Below are positions 8,388 through 17,275 of a stretch of DNA of 64,000 nucleotides, piece by piece; the first letter of the stretch is position 1; every line of letters begins with the position of its first letter. Location of the stretch: assembly GCA_020637195.1 (NCBI GenBank), contig JACJWK010000002.1, positions 1 to 64,000 on the forward strand. The letters run 5' to 3'. The translations under genes and the position numbers were made by a program. The notes under the pieces are model-generated. The model did not search any database, was not told the origin of the DNA, and saw only the letters and a list, made by a program, of their open reading frames with translations. The stretch is from Microthrixaceae bacterium (lineage in GTDB: Bacteria; Actinomycetota; Acidimicrobiia; Acidimicrobiales; DATDAH01).

Positions 8388-10100
8388 GTGCCGACGCCCG
8401 ACTGCCTGACCACCGCCCCGCACCGGGACTTCGACCTGCGGGTCGTGTCCGGCGCGTGGCCCGCCGACGTGTCCGGCGAGATGCTGTTCTCGGCGCCCCG
8501 GCTGAGCGGCGGGCTGCCCTACGGGATCTTCGACTTCGGCGCGGTCGCGCGCCTGTCGCTGACCCCGGGCACCCACGGCGCCCCCGACGGCCGCTTCGCC
8601 TGGCGGGTCGCCAGCATCGAGACGCCCAGCAAGCGCATCTTCGACGCCGCGCCCGAGGCCTTCACCGCGGGCCCCGTCGGCTACACGTCGCCGTTCGGTG
8701 CCCCCAACGCGACGAACACCGCGCCGCTCCCGTGGGGCGACCGCCTGTTCACCACCTGGGACGCGGGCCGCCCGGTGGAGATCCACCCCGGCACGCTCGA
8801 GTACGTCGCCGAGGTCGGCCACATCGACAGCTGGGGCGGCCCGTCGATGTTCGGCGACACGGTGCTGCCGTTCCTGTTCTCCTCCGCGCACCCCGTCGCC
8901 GACCCCGACCGCGACGGGCTGTGGACCACCAAGCTGGAGCCGGTCATGGAGCCGACCTTCGGCATGCGGCCCTCGGTCGTGTGGTGGGACCGGGACGGCA
9001 CCGAGGTGAAGTGGTGGCCGCTCGAGGGCATCGCCTTCGCCGGGTCCACCCACACGGTCAGCCAGACCCGCGACTGGGTCATCCTGTGCGACTCCGGCAA
9101 CTTCCGGGCCGACCCCGACGAGATGTTCGGCGGCGAGCGCACCGTCACGGTCGACGACGCCGCTCCCGTGTGGCTCGTGCGCAAGGACGAGCTCCTCGCC
9201 CGCCCGTCGGGCACCCCGGTCACGCCGTCGTGCTTCACCGTCTCGCCCCCCAACGGCCACTTCTACGCCCGCTACGACGACACCGACGGCATCTCGGTCG
9301 TGTGGGAGGGCATGGACCTGATGGACCTGGCCCTGTACGTGCGCCCCGACGACGTCGACGTGCACGGCGCCCCGGTGCCGCCCGCGTCGGTGGGCCTCTA
9401 CAACATGGCGATGGCCCCGGAGACCATCGCCGAGGTCGTCTTCGACCCCGAGTCGGGCAAGTTGCTCGACCAGGGCCGCTGCCGGGAGGACTGGACCTTC
9501 AACCTGCAGCTCTCGGCCATGGACTGGAGCACCGAGGGCATGAGCGCCCCGACCCTCCACCACGTCAGCTACCAGGGCTGCCGTCCCGGCCGGGTCACTG
9601 CGCGGGCGGCCCGGCTGTACGAGGGCCGCATCGACCTCGACGACGTCGCCGAGGAGACGCCGGGCTACCTGGCGACCTTCGAGCGGGGGAGCATGGCGCT
9701 GAAGAGCCGCTGGGAGTACGCCGACACGTCCGACCTCATCACCTCGCCGACCTTCGCCCCGCGGAGCAACGGTGCCGACCCCTCCGCCAGCGCGTACGCC
9801 GGGGGCGAGCCCGGCGGGCACGACGGCTACGTGGTGCAGCCCGTCCTCAGCGACGACGGCTTCCGGGTGGAGCTCTTCGACGCCGCCCAGGTGGGCGCCG
9901 GCCCGATCGCAGTGCTCGAGGGCACCGCGAACGAGTGCGTGCCCCTGCTGTTGCACTCGGCCTGGATGCCGACCGTCGACGAGCTCGCCGACGCCGACCG
10001 CCTGCGCTTCAGCGACGAGCTGACCGAGGCCCGCCTCGCCGGCCTCGACGACGACCAGCGCCGGGTGGTGGCGGCGGTGGCCGAGGAGCTCGATGGCTGA
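8388..10100 (+). CDS. carotenoid oxygenase-like protein
   Basis: This 570-residue protein shows the propeller-like repetitive beta pattern and scattered histidine motifs of the carotenoid oxygenase family (GSTHTVSQTRD, LHHVSYQG, LLHSAWMP). It is clearly divergent from the 484-residue family member at 5540-6994. The start GTG at 8388 follows GGAGAGGAG. The stop overlaps the following SDR start by 8 bases. It heads an operon with SDR, ThuA-like and amidohydrolase genes, so the cleavage product may be passed to the SDR (alcohol/aldehyde interconversion). The family assignment is good; substrate and regiochemistry are unknown. Confidence 0.82.
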   Translation: MPTPDCLTTAPHRDFDLRVVSGAWPADVSGEMLFSAPRLSGGLPYGIFDFGAVARLSLTPGTHGAPDGRFAWRVASIETPSKRIFDAAPEAFTAGPVGYTSPFGAPNATNTAPLPWGDRLFTTWDAGRPVEIHPGTLEYVAEVGHIDSWGGPSMFGDTVLPFLFSSAHPVADPDRDGLWTTKLEPVMEPTFGMRPSVVWWDRDGTEVKWWPLEGIAFAGSTHTVSQTRDWVILCDSGNFRADPDEMFGGERTVTVDDAAPVWLVRKDELLARPSGTPVTPSCFTVSPPNGHFYARYDDTDGISVVWEGMDLMDLALYVRPDDVDVHGAPVPPASVGLYNMAMAPETIAEVVFDPESGKLLDQGRCREDWTFNLQLSAMDWSTEGMSAPTLHHVSYQGCRPGRVTARAARLYEGRIDLDDVAEETPGYLATFERGSMALKSRWEYADTSDLITSPTFAPRSNGADPSASAYAGGEPGGHDGYVVQPVLSDDGFRVELFDAAQVGAGPIAVLEGTANECVPLLLHSAWMPTVDELADADRLRFSDELTEARLAGLDDDQRRVVAAVAEELDG

Positions 10101-10920
10101 CCACGCCGGTCCGGGCCGCACCGTGCTCGTCACGGGTGCGGGTCGGGGCCTGGGCGCGGCGATCGCCGCCGCCGCGGCGGGCGACGGGTGGACCGTCGCC
10201 GTGCTCGACCGGGACGGCGCCGCCGCCGCGGCCGTCGCCGCCTCCCTCGGGGCGCGGGCGGTCCCGCTGGCGTGCGACACCACCGACGCCCACGCGGTCG
10301 ACCAGGCGCTCGACCGGTTGGCCGAGGCCACCGGGCGCGACGCCCCCGAGGGACTGGTGGCCAACGCCGGCGTCGTGCGCTTCGGCCCGCTGCTGGACCT
10401 GGCGCTCGACGACTGGCGCGCCGTGGTGGACGTGAACCTCACCGGCACCTTCGTCACCGCCCGGGCGGTCGCCCGCCGGATGGTGGCGGCCGACGGGGCG
10501 GGGTCGATCGTCACCGTGACCTCCATGAACGGCGTCGCGCCGGGGCCCAACGCCGGCGCCTACGGCGCCACGAAGGCGGCAGTGGCCCTGCTCACGCAGC
10601 AGATGGCCCTCGAGTGGGGCGGGCGGGGCATCCGGGTGAACGCGGTGGCCCCCGGCCTGATCGACGCCGGGATGTCCGAGCCGATCTACGCCGATCCGGC
10701 GATCCGGCGGCGGCGCTCCGACGCCGTGCCCCTCGGCCGGCTGGGCACCGGGGCGGACGTGGCCGCCGCCGTCCTGTTCCTGTTGTCCGACGCCGCCGCG
10801 TACGTCACCGGCACCGAGCTGCTCGTGGACGGCGGGGTGACCCGGAGCGTGATCGCGGGCCTGCCCCGGCCCGCCGCGGTCGACTCCGTCGGGCCGGGTG
10901 GCGACGGGCCGCCGGGGTGA
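10093..10920 (+). CDS. SDR family NAD(P)-dependent oxidoreductase
   Basis: A classical short-chain dehydrogenase of 275 residues. It has the cofactor loop TGAGRGLGAA near the N-terminus, the NAG motif (VANAGVV), a catalytic serine in VTSMNG, and the Y-x3-K pair in YGATK. The C-terminal GTELLVDGG segment is typical of FabG-like members, and an extra tail of about 20 residues follows. The ATG at 10093 lies inside the end of the oxygenase gene and its stop forms GTGA with the ThuA-like gene, so translation of the operon is coupled. It probably oxidises or reduces a product of the oxygenases. Confidence 0.92.
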   Translation: MADHAGPGRTVLVTGAGRGLGAAIAAAAAGDGWTVAVLDRDGAAAAAVAASLGARAVPLACDTTDAHAVDQALDRLAEATGRDAPEGLVANAGVVRFGPLLDLALDDWRAVVDVNLTGTFVTARAVARRMVAADGAGSIVTVTSMNGVAPGPNAGAYGATKAAVALLTQQMALEWGGRGIRVNAVAPGLIDAGMSEPIYADPAIRRRRSDAVPLGRLGTGADVAAAVLFLLSDAAAYVTGTELLVDGGVTRSVIAGLPRPAAVDSVGPGGDGPPG

Positions 10921-11633
10921 CCCGCCACCTGCTGCTCGGCGGCGGCCCGCTCCACGACTTCGCCGCCACGACCGCGGTGGTCGAGCGGGTGGCCGAGGAG
11001 CAGGGCCTGCGCACCACCACGGTGACGGAGCCCGACGAGGCCGTGGCCCTGCTCACCGACGCGGCCGCCGGCGGCGCCGAGCCGTTCGGCCTGCTCACCG
11101 TCGACGCGCTGCGTTGGGCCATGGCGGCACCGGCCTACGCGGCCCAGCGGCACGAGCACGCCTACCGCATCACCGACGCCGCGGCGGCGGCGCTCGACCG
11201 CCACGTGCGCGCCGGGGGCGGGCTGCTCGCCCTGCACACCGCGGTGATCTGCTTCGACGGCCATCCCCACTGGAAGGCCCTGTGCGGCGCCGCCTGGGCG
11301 TGGGGGACCAGCGCCCACCCGCCGCTCGGTCCCGCCCACGTCCGGCTGACCGCCGACGGCCGTCGCCACCCGGTCACCGCGGGCGTGGGCGACTTCACCG
11401 TGGACGACGAGGTGTACGGCTTCCTCGACGAGGAGGACGGGCTCACCCCCCTGCTCACCAGCGCGCACGGCGGGCGCGACCACCCCGTGGTCTGGGCCCG
11501 CGAGGTGGGCGCCGGTCGGGTGGTGACCGACGTGCTCGGCCACGGGCCCGCCTCCCTCGAGCACCCCGCCCACCGGCGGCTGCTCGCGCAGGCCATGGCG
11601 TGGGCGCGGCGCGACCGCGCGGCGTCACCGTGA
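10917..11633 (+). CDS. ThuA-like domain protein
   Basis: The 238-residue protein fits the ThuA-like fold (class I glutamine amidotransferase-like, trehalose utilisation family). It has LLLGGGPLHDF at the N-terminus, the central HVRAGGGLLALHTAVICF segment with the GLLALH signature, and HPPLGPAHVRL plus HPVTAGVGDFTVDDEVY near the middle. The family often acts in sugar or cyclic compound catabolism, and no single reaction is assured. GTG at 10917 overlaps the SDR stop, and its own stop overlaps the next GTG, so it sits inside a fully overlapping four-gene operon. Confidence 0.8.
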   Translation: MTRHLLLGGGPLHDFAATTAVVERVAEEQGLRTTTVTEPDEAVALLTDAAAGGAEPFGLLTVDALRWAMAAPAYAAQRHEHAYRITDAAAAALDRHVRAGGGLLALHTAVICFDGHPHWKALCGAAWAWGTSAHPPLGPAHVRLTADGRRHPVTAGVGDFTVDDEVYGFLDEEDGLTPLLTSAHGGRDHPVVWAREVGAGRVVTDVLGHGPASLEHPAHRRLLAQAMAWARRDRAASP

Positions 11634-12622
11634 TCGACCTGCACGCCCACGTGGTGCTCGAGTCCGTGCTCGGCGCGGCCGGGCCCCTCGGCCCCGAGCT
11701 CGACGACGGCGATCCTGCGACCGGGCGACCGCCCTGCTTCCGCGTCGGTGACTACACCCTGGTGGGGGTCCGCTACCGCGGCACCCCGTTCATGGACCTC
11801 GACGCCCGCCTGGCGGCGATGGACGCCGCCGGCATCGGGCTCCAGGTGCTCTCGCCCAACCCGCTCACGCTGTTCGCCCGCGCCGAGCCCGACTGGGCCG
11901 ACGCGTTCTGTCGCCGCCACAACGACGAGCTGGCCGCCCTCGTGGCGCGGGCGCCCGACCGTCTCCGGGGGTTCGCCCAGGTGCCGATGCAGGACCCCGT
12001 CCGCGCCGTCGCCGAGCTGCGTCGAGCCGTGACCGAGCTGGGTCTCGTGGCGCCCTACCTCGCCACCGACCTCGGTCGGCCGCTCGACGACCCGGCCTTC
12101 GACCCCTTCTGGTCCTGCTGCGTCGACCTCGACGTCCCGGTGCTGTTCCACCCCGTGCCCGACGGGGTCGACGGCCCGCGGCGCGACGAGCGCCTTGCCC
12201 GCTTCGACGCGGACCTGTGGCTCGGCTTCCTCCACGAGGAGAGCCTGGCCGTCGCCACGCTCGTGCTCGGCGGGGTGCTCGACCGCTTCCCGACGCTGGA
12301 CGTGTGCATGAGCCACGGCGGCGGCGCCACGTCGTGGCTGGCCGAGCGCATGGAGCACGCGGCCCGGACCCGGCCCTGGAGCCCGCCCGAGCTCGCCGCC
12401 GAGGGCGCGGTGCGCGACCGCCTGCGCCACCTGTGGTGGGACGCCCACGTGGGTGGGCCGCTGGCGCTCGCCGCGCTCGTGGCCGCGTTCGGTGCGGACC
12501 GCATCGTCGCCGGCACGAACCTCGCGGGGTGGGACGAGGACACCGACCCGGCCCACGGGGACGCGGTGCGGGCGGCGACGCTCGACGCCAACGCCCGCCG
12601 CCTGCTGCGCCTCGACCGCTGA
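11630..12622 (+). CDS. amidohydrolase family protein (ACMSD-type decarboxylase/hydrolase)
   Basis: About 330 residues in the amidohydrolase-2 family, which includes 2-amino-3-carboxymuconate-6-semialdehyde decarboxylase and related nonoxidative decarboxylases. The metal motif DLHAHVV is at the N-terminus. FHPVP supplies a third histidine near residue 170, and MSHGGGATSWLAERMEH is the family signature. AGTNLAGWDED near the C-terminus carries the last acidic ligands. It is the last gene of the oxygenase-SDR-ThuA operon (GTGA overlap at the start) and is followed by a hairpin. It likely decarboxylates or hydrolyses a ring-cleavage product. Confidence 0.88.
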   Translation: MIDLHAHVVLESVLGAAGPLGPELDDGDPATGRPPCFRVGDYTLVGVRYRGTPFMDLDARLAAMDAAGIGLQVLSPNPLTLFARAEPDWADAFCRRHNDELAALVARAPDRLRGFAQVPMQDPVRAVAELRRAVTELGLVAPYLATDLGRPLDDPAFDPFWSCCVDLDVPVLFHPVPDGVDGPRRDERLARFDADLWLGFLHEESLAVATLVLGGVLDRFPTLDVCMSHGGGATSWLAERMEHAARTRPWSPPELAAEGAVRDRLRHLWWDAHVGGPLALAALVAAFGADRIVAGTNLAGWDEDTDPAHGDAVRAATLDANARRLLRLDR

Positions 12623-12627
12623 TCCGC

Positions 12628-12651
12628 GGGTGGGCGCCCGGTCGCCCGCCC
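12628..12651. terminator. terminator-like hairpin between convergent genes
   Basis: GGGTGGGCG and CGCCCGCCC form a 9-bp stem with one G-T wobble around a 6-base loop. It starts 5 bases after the amidohydrolase stop and faces the lipoprotein gene from the other side. There is no U-tract, as is usual in GC-rich actinomycetes. Confidence 0.45.
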
Positions 12652-12699
12652 GAGGCGCTCGTCCCCTTCAGGCTCGGCGCGATCGAACGGCGGGGGGCG

Positions 12700-13218
12700 T
12701 CACGGCACGAAGTTCTCGAACAGCGGGACCGAGAGCCCGCACGCCTCGTCGGCGAAGTCGACGAGGGTCTGACCGGCGGCCGCCTGCTCGTCCTCGGTGG
12801 CGATGTCGTCCAGGCCGGCGAAGGCCTCCGGGTCGTCGAGGTCGTCCGGCCCGAGGTCGGCGATGAACTGCCCGACGTCGGCGATCGTCGCGAACGAATC
12901 GGCGACGTCGCCCGAGGTGTCGTCGGCCAGGCCGCGGACCAGGTCGACGTCGCCCTGGGTGGGTTGGACCGACGGGTCGATCTCGGCGACGGCGGCGAGG
13001 TCGCCGCACAACGTGTCGCTGCGGTCCTCGTCCGCGGCGACCGTGGTGGCCGGCACGTCGTCCGTGGCCGACGTCTCGTCCGGGAGCTCCGCGTCGATGC
13101 TGTCGGCGGTGGGGTCACCTTCGTCCACCCCCACGTCACCGCCGCCGTCGTCGCCGCAGGCGGCGATCAGCAGGAGGAGGGACACGACGAGACTCAGCGG
13201 GGTGAGGGTGCGGCGCAC
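12700..13218 (-). CDS. small acidic lipoprotein of unknown function
   Basis: The 172-residue product starts at GTG 13218 with MRRTLTPLS, a hydrophobic core and the lipobox LIAAC, so it should be exported and lipid-anchored. A long Asp/Thr/Glu-rich linker follows. The folded part (about residues 70-172) has two cysteines, in DTLCGDL and DEACGLS, that may form a disulphide. A TAGGTT hexamer on the minus strand about 35 bases upstream can serve as -10, with AAGGGAA as a weak ribosome site. I do not recognise a family. It is divergent from the secreted metalloprotease gene and could be co-regulated with it. Confidence 0.8.
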   Translation of the reverse strand: MRRTLTPLSLVVSLLLLIAACGDDGGGDVGVDEGDPTADSIDAELPDETSATDDVPATTVAADEDRSDTLCGDLAAVAEIDPSVQPTQGDVDLVRGLADDTSGDVADSFATIADVGQFIADLGPDDLDDPEAFAGLDDIATEDEQAAAGQTLVDFADEACGLSVPLFENFVP

Positions 13219-13474
13219 GGTGGTTCCCTTCGTTCGCTCGCTGCGGTCGAACCTACCTCACCGCCCCGACCGAGGGGACTGCCGCAATCGTCTCCGCAGG
13301 CCGGCGGGAGTACCCTCGCCGGTGCTCCCGCCGCTGGGGATGGCGTGCGGCACAGGTGGCGTCGGAGCGGAATCGCGAAAGTTCGGCGGGTGAGCGACCG
13401 TTGCCCACACGGGACCGTCAACACGAGTGAGTGAGCGTGCGCCGGGCGCACGAGAGGGAACGAGGCTGATCCGA

Positions 13475-16111
13475 ATGCGCCGGTCGACCACCACTTCCGG
13501 GATCGCCGTGGCCCTCGCCGCGCTCCTGGCCATGCCCGCGGCGCTCGCCCAGACCGGGCCGGGGGCCGACCCGGCCACGGAGCCCGCGCCCGCCGCGCAC
13601 GGGATGCAGGCCGTCGAGCAACTCGGTCCCCGGCTGGACGACGTCGCCCGCGACTACGGCATCAGCGAGAAGCGGCTCGAGTCGCTGCTGCTCACCGACC
13701 CGACGCTGGCGGTCGATCCCGATGGCGAGCTGTTGTACGTCGACGAGCCCGCCCCGGGCGAGGGGGCCGGTCCCGCGCCCGAGGTGGACCCGGGCCCCGA
13801 GCCGGCGCCGCCGACCGACGACGCGGTGTTCGAGCTCCACAGCCTCCCCGGCGCGAGCCACGTGATCTACCTCGACTTCGACGGCAGCACCACCACGGGC
13901 ACGAGCTGGAACTCGTCGAGCGGCATCGACCCGATCGTGTCGCCGCCCTACGACCTCGACGGGTCACCGGACTCGTGGTCGGCCACCGAGCTGTCCCGCA
14001 TCGGCCTCGTGTGGGCGTACGTCGCCGAGGACTTCGCGCCGTTCGCGGTCGACGTCACCACGGAGGAGCCGCCGGTGGCCGACCTCCGGCGCAGCGGCGC
14101 CGGCGACGCGCGGTGGGGGGTGCGGGTCGTCGTCACCGACGACACCTGGGCGGACTGCGGCTGCGGCGGCCACGCCTACATCGGCTCGTTCGACGACGCC
14201 ACCGACGAGCCCGTCTTCGTGTACAACAGCTCGCTCAGCGGGGTCAGCGAGGCCTCGTCCCACGAGGTGGGCCACTCGATGAACCTGGCCCACGACGGCA
14301 AGGGCACGTCGACCTACTACGGGGGCCACGGCTCCGGGACGACGAGCTGGGGCCCCATCATGGGCGCCGCCTACAACCGCTCGGTCACCCAGTGGAGCCG
14401 GGGCGAGTACCTCGACGCGACGAACAACGGCTCGTCGGCCAACTACGGCAACGGCCCCGACGACCTCGCCGTCATCGCCAGCCTCACCAACGGCAACGGG
14501 TTCGGCCTGCGCCCGGACGACCACGGCGACACGACGGCGACGGCGACGCCCTTGAGCGGGCTCACCCCGGTCGCCACCGGCCGCATTGGCACCACCGCGG
14601 ACGTCGACGTGTTCCGCTTCACGACGGGGGCCGGGCCGGTCACGGTCCAGGTCGACCCGTTCCTGCCGGTGAAGAACCTGGACGTCCGCGCGCAACTGCT
14701 CGACCAGGGCGGCGGGGTGGTGGCCGTGTCCGACGGCGCCGCCACCCTGTCGGCCGGCTTCACCCAGACGCTGCCCGCCGGGACCTACTACGTGACGGTG
14801 GAGGGCACCGGCGTGGGCGATCCGTTCGCCGCGTCGCCGACGGGCTACACGTCGTACGCCTCGCTCGGCCAGTACGCGCTGTCGGCCACCACGCTGCCGG
14901 TCCCGGCGGGGTCGATCTCGGGGACCGTCACCGACGACGGTTCGGGTGACCCGGTTGCGGGCGCGTGGGTGCTCGCGCTGGACACCGCCACCGGTGCACC
15001 GGTGGCGGCGACGGCGGACGCGTCCGGCGCGTTCTCGGCGGTGGTGGGCCCCGGCACCCACCACGTGCTCACCCTCGACCCCTCCGGCACGCACGCCGGC
15101 GAGTGGTACGACGACCGGGCCCTCGACGGCGACCCGACGCCGGTGGACGCCGGCGCCTCCGGTCTCGACATCGGCCTGGCGCCCGCCGGCGCCACCGCGT
15201 CGGTGTCGGGGGTGGTCACCGACGCGGCGACGGGCCAGCCCCTGCCCGGCGTGTGGGTGGCCGCCGTGGGTCCCTTCCCGGACTCGGCGGCGCTCGCCGG
15301 CGGCACGCAGACCGATGCGTCCGGCCGATACACCATCAGCGGACTCGAGGCGGGCGACCACCTCCTCGCCTTCATCGACCCCGCTCGGGACCACGCCGTC
15401 GAGTTCCACGACGACGCCGCGGTCCCGAGCGGGGCGACGCTCGTCCCGCTCTCGCCGGGCACGACGGCGACCGCGGACGCGGCGTTGGCGCCGGTGGCGG
15501 CCGGCGCCCCGGGCACGGCACCGCTGACCGGCCGGGTCACCGCGACGGGAACGGGTGCGCCCATCGAGGGGGCCTGGGTGGTCGCCCTCGACAGCACCGG
15601 CACCGTCGCCGACGCCACGGTGACCGACGCAGCCGGCGACTACGCGCTGGCCGTCGTGCCGGGGGGCTACTTCGTCGAGTTCGTCGATCCGACCGCCACC
15701 CACCGCGGCGAGTGGAACCTCGACCACCCCACCCAGGACCTGGGGGCCGCGGACCAGGTGGTCGTCGGGCCCACCGGCGCCGTCGTCGACGCCGACCTCG
15801 ACCCGGCCGGGCCCACCGCGGCGCTGAGCGGCACCGTGACCGGGGTGGGCGGCCTCCCGGTGCCCGGCGCGTGGGTGGTCGTGCTCGACCCGGCCACCGG
15901 CGGCCTGGTGAAGGGCGCGGTCACCGGGCTCGACGGCAGCTACACCGTCGGCGGGTTGCGGACCGGCCCGGTCGTCGTCGCCTTCCTCGACCCCTCCGGG
16001 GTGCACGCGCTCGAGTACCACGACGGCGCGGCCGGCTTCGGTCAGGCCGACCCCGTCGCGCTCGTGGCCGGATCCACCACGGCCGTGTCGGCCACGCTCG
16101 ACCCACCCTGA
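13475..16111 (+). CDS. secreted metzincin-like metalloprotease with PPC domain and four C-terminal repeats
   Basis: From ATG 13475 the protein (878 residues) has a signal peptide ending near PAALAQ. A GTG at 13427 in frame is less likely because it would put 16 residues before the signal. The zinc motif HEVGHSMNLAHD at residues 263-274 is the long HExxHxxxxxH metzincin pattern. A bacterial pre-peptidase C-terminal domain follows (about 352-470, DVDVFRFTTGAGPVTVQ). Four units of about 100 residues start near 479, 575, 682 and 782. Each begins like a carboxypeptidase-regulatory or CnaB-like beta-sandwich (SGTVTD...GAWVVALD) and each ends with a D-P-x4-H-x2-E-aromatic motif. It is probably an extracellular protease with matrix-binding repeats. 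Confidence 0.88.
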   Translation: MRRSTTTSGIAVALAALLAMPAALAQTGPGADPATEPAPAAHGMQAVEQLGPRLDDVARDYGISEKRLESLLLTDPTLAVDPDGELLYVDEPAPGEGAGPAPEVDPGPEPAPPTDDAVFELHSLPGASHVIYLDFDGSTTTGTSWNSSSGIDPIVSPPYDLDGSPDSWSATELSRIGLVWAYVAEDFAPFAVDVTTEEPPVADLRRSGAGDARWGVRVVVTDDTWADCGCGGHAYIGSFDDATDEPVFVYNSSLSGVSEASSHEVGHSMNLAHDGKGTSTYYGGHGSGTTSWGPIMGAAYNRSVTQWSRGEYLDATNNGSSANYGNGPDDLAVIASLTNGNGFGLRPDDHGDTTATATPLSGLTPVATGRIGTTADVDVFRFTTGAGPVTVQVDPFLPVKNLDVRAQLLDQGGGVVAVSDGAATLSAGFTQTLPAGTYYVTVEGTGVGDPFAASPTGYTSYASLGQYALSATTLPVPAGSISGTVTDDGSGDPVAGAWVLALDTATGAPVAATADASGAFSAVVGPGTHHVLTLDPSGTHAGEWYDDRALDGDPTPVDAGASGLDIGLAPAGATASVSGVVTDAATGQPLPGVWVAAVGPFPDSAALAGGTQTDASGRYTISGLEAGDHLLAFIDPARDHAVEFHDDAAVPSGATLVPLSPGTTATADAALAPVAAGAPGTAPLTGRVTATGTGAPIEGAWVVALDSTGTVADATVTDAAGDYALAVVPGGYFVEFVDPTATHRGEWNLDHPTQDLGAADQVVVGPTGAVVDADLDPAGPTAALSGTVTGVGGLPVPGAWVVVLDPATGGLVKGAVTGLDGSYTVGGLRTGPVVVAFLDPSGVHALEYHDGAAGFGQADPVALVAGSTTAVSATLDPP

Positions 16112-16674
16112 CCGGGGTCGGCGTGGGCCGGCCGGCCCTCGTCGAGCACGGCGGCGAAGCGCCGGCGCAGCAGCGCCCGGTTGTAGCGCTGGAGCATCAC
16201 GGGGTAGCCGTTCAGCGCCACGTCGAAGATCAGCGTCAGCAGCGCCGCGGTCCACCAGCCGCGCGCCGCGGCGTGGAGGACGACGCCGAGCGTGGCGACG
16301 AGCAGGAGGGCATGGGCCGCCTCGGCGTCGCGCATCCGCCCCTCGAGGTGGGCGAGCGACGCGGGCGACGGCTCGGCGGGCAGGTGCAGGTCCGGGTTGA
16401 AGCGGGCGAGGGGGCCGCGGCGCAGCAGGCGCTTGACGATGCGCACCCCGAGCCGCTCGTACACCCGGCCGTCGCGCTCGCCGGCGCGGAGCTCGTGGTA
16501 GCGGGCGGGGAGGCGGGGCCGGACGACCCGGCTGATCGTGCCCAGCCAGGTCATGGGGACCCACACCACCAGGAACGCGAACCCGGCGCCGTCGGCGCCG
16601 AGCACGCGGGCGCCGCCCACGAGCACCGCCGCGGCGACGCCCGTCGCGACCGGCACCAGCACTGCCTTGCGCAC
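16042..16674 (-). CDS. CrtO-like integral membrane protein (glycosyl-4,4'-diaponeurosporenoate acyltransferase-like)
   Basis: A 210-residue protein with N-terminal hydrophobic segments (residues about 4-20 and 32-48) and further ones near 120-155. LNGYPVMLQRYNR near residue 160 resembles the C-terminal signature of the CrtO acyltransferase family and related membrane proteins. RYHELR, near the end of the N-terminal part, also fits that group. The start GTG at 16674 has GATGAT six bases upstream, so the mRNA may be leaderless. Its last 70 bases overlap the metalloprotease gene tail-to-tail. The family call is tentative and the substrate is unknown. Confidence 0.6.
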   Translation of the reverse strand: MRKAVLVPVATGVAAAVLVGGARVLGADGAGFAFLVVWVPMTWLGTISRVVRPRLPARYHELRAGERDGRVYERLGVRIVKRLLRRGPLARFNPDLHLPAEPSPASLAHLEGRMRDAEAAHALLLVATLGVVLHAAARGWWTAALLTLIFDVALNGYPVMLQRYNRALLRRRFAAVLDEGRPAHADPGQGGSSVADTAVVDPATSATGSA

Positions 16675-16796
16675 GGTGCCATCATCGCTGCGCCGAGGGC
16701 GCGCCGACAGGGGCCGAGGGCCCGAACCGTCGGTCGGGGCTCGCGGCCGCCGTGCCAGGATGGCGGGCGGAGACGGCCGGACCGGGAGGTGGCGCC

Positions 16797-17261
16797 GTGG
16801 GCATCGAGGTGGCGCCGATCGGGCACGTGCGGGGCGGGCGGGCCGCGGTCGAGGACGACGGGTGGGACGCCGAGACGTGTCGCATCGAGTTCGACGGCGG
16901 GCTGCTCGAGCCCGAGGCCACCCTCGGCCTCGACGGGTTCTCCCACGTCGAGGTCGTCTTCGTGTTCGACCGTGTCGACCCCACCAGCGTGTGCACCGGT
17001 GCCCGTCACCCCCGGGGGCGCCGGGACTGGCCCCGGGTCGGCATCCTGGCCCAGCGGGCCAAGGACCGGCCCAACCGGATCGGGGTGACGATCTGTCGCC
17101 TGGTCGGCGCCGGGCCCGGCTGGATCGACGTGCGCGGCCTCGACGCCGTCGACGGCACGCCCGTGCTCGACGTGAAGCCGCACCTGACGGGCTTCGCCCC
17201 CCGCGGCGAGGTCCGCGAGCCGGGCTGGGCGGTCGAGCTCATGGCCGGGTACTGGGACTGA
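16797..17261 (+). CDS. trmO: TrmO family tRNA (N6-threonylcarbamoyladenosine) methyltransferase
   Basis: The 154-residue protein matches the TrmO/TsaA beta-barrel family: N-terminal PIGHVRG, a central segment RHPRGRRD...RAKDRPNRIGVTIC, and GTPVLDVKPHLTGFAP near the end. TrmO N6-methylates t6A37 in threonine tRNAs using SAM. GTG at 16797 is preferred because GGGAGGTGG precedes it and the conserved region starts directly after; an earlier start at 16752 would add 15 atypical residues. The PLP enzyme gene follows after 14 bases. The function is inferred from the family. Confidence 0.85.
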   Translation: MGIEVAPIGHVRGGRAAVEDDGWDAETCRIEFDGGLLEPEATLGLDGFSHVEVVFVFDRVDPTSVCTGARHPRGRRDWPRVGILAQRAKDRPNRIGVTICRLVGAGPGWIDVRGLDAVDGTPVLDVKPHLTGFAPRGEVREPGWAVELMAGYWD

Positions 17262-17275
17262 CGGGGGCTCCGCCC

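Noticed and set aside
13219..13474. A c-di-AMP or other riboswitch in the 256-base region before the secreted protease
   Set aside because: I compared it with the ydaO consensus from memory and saw no matching conserved blocks.
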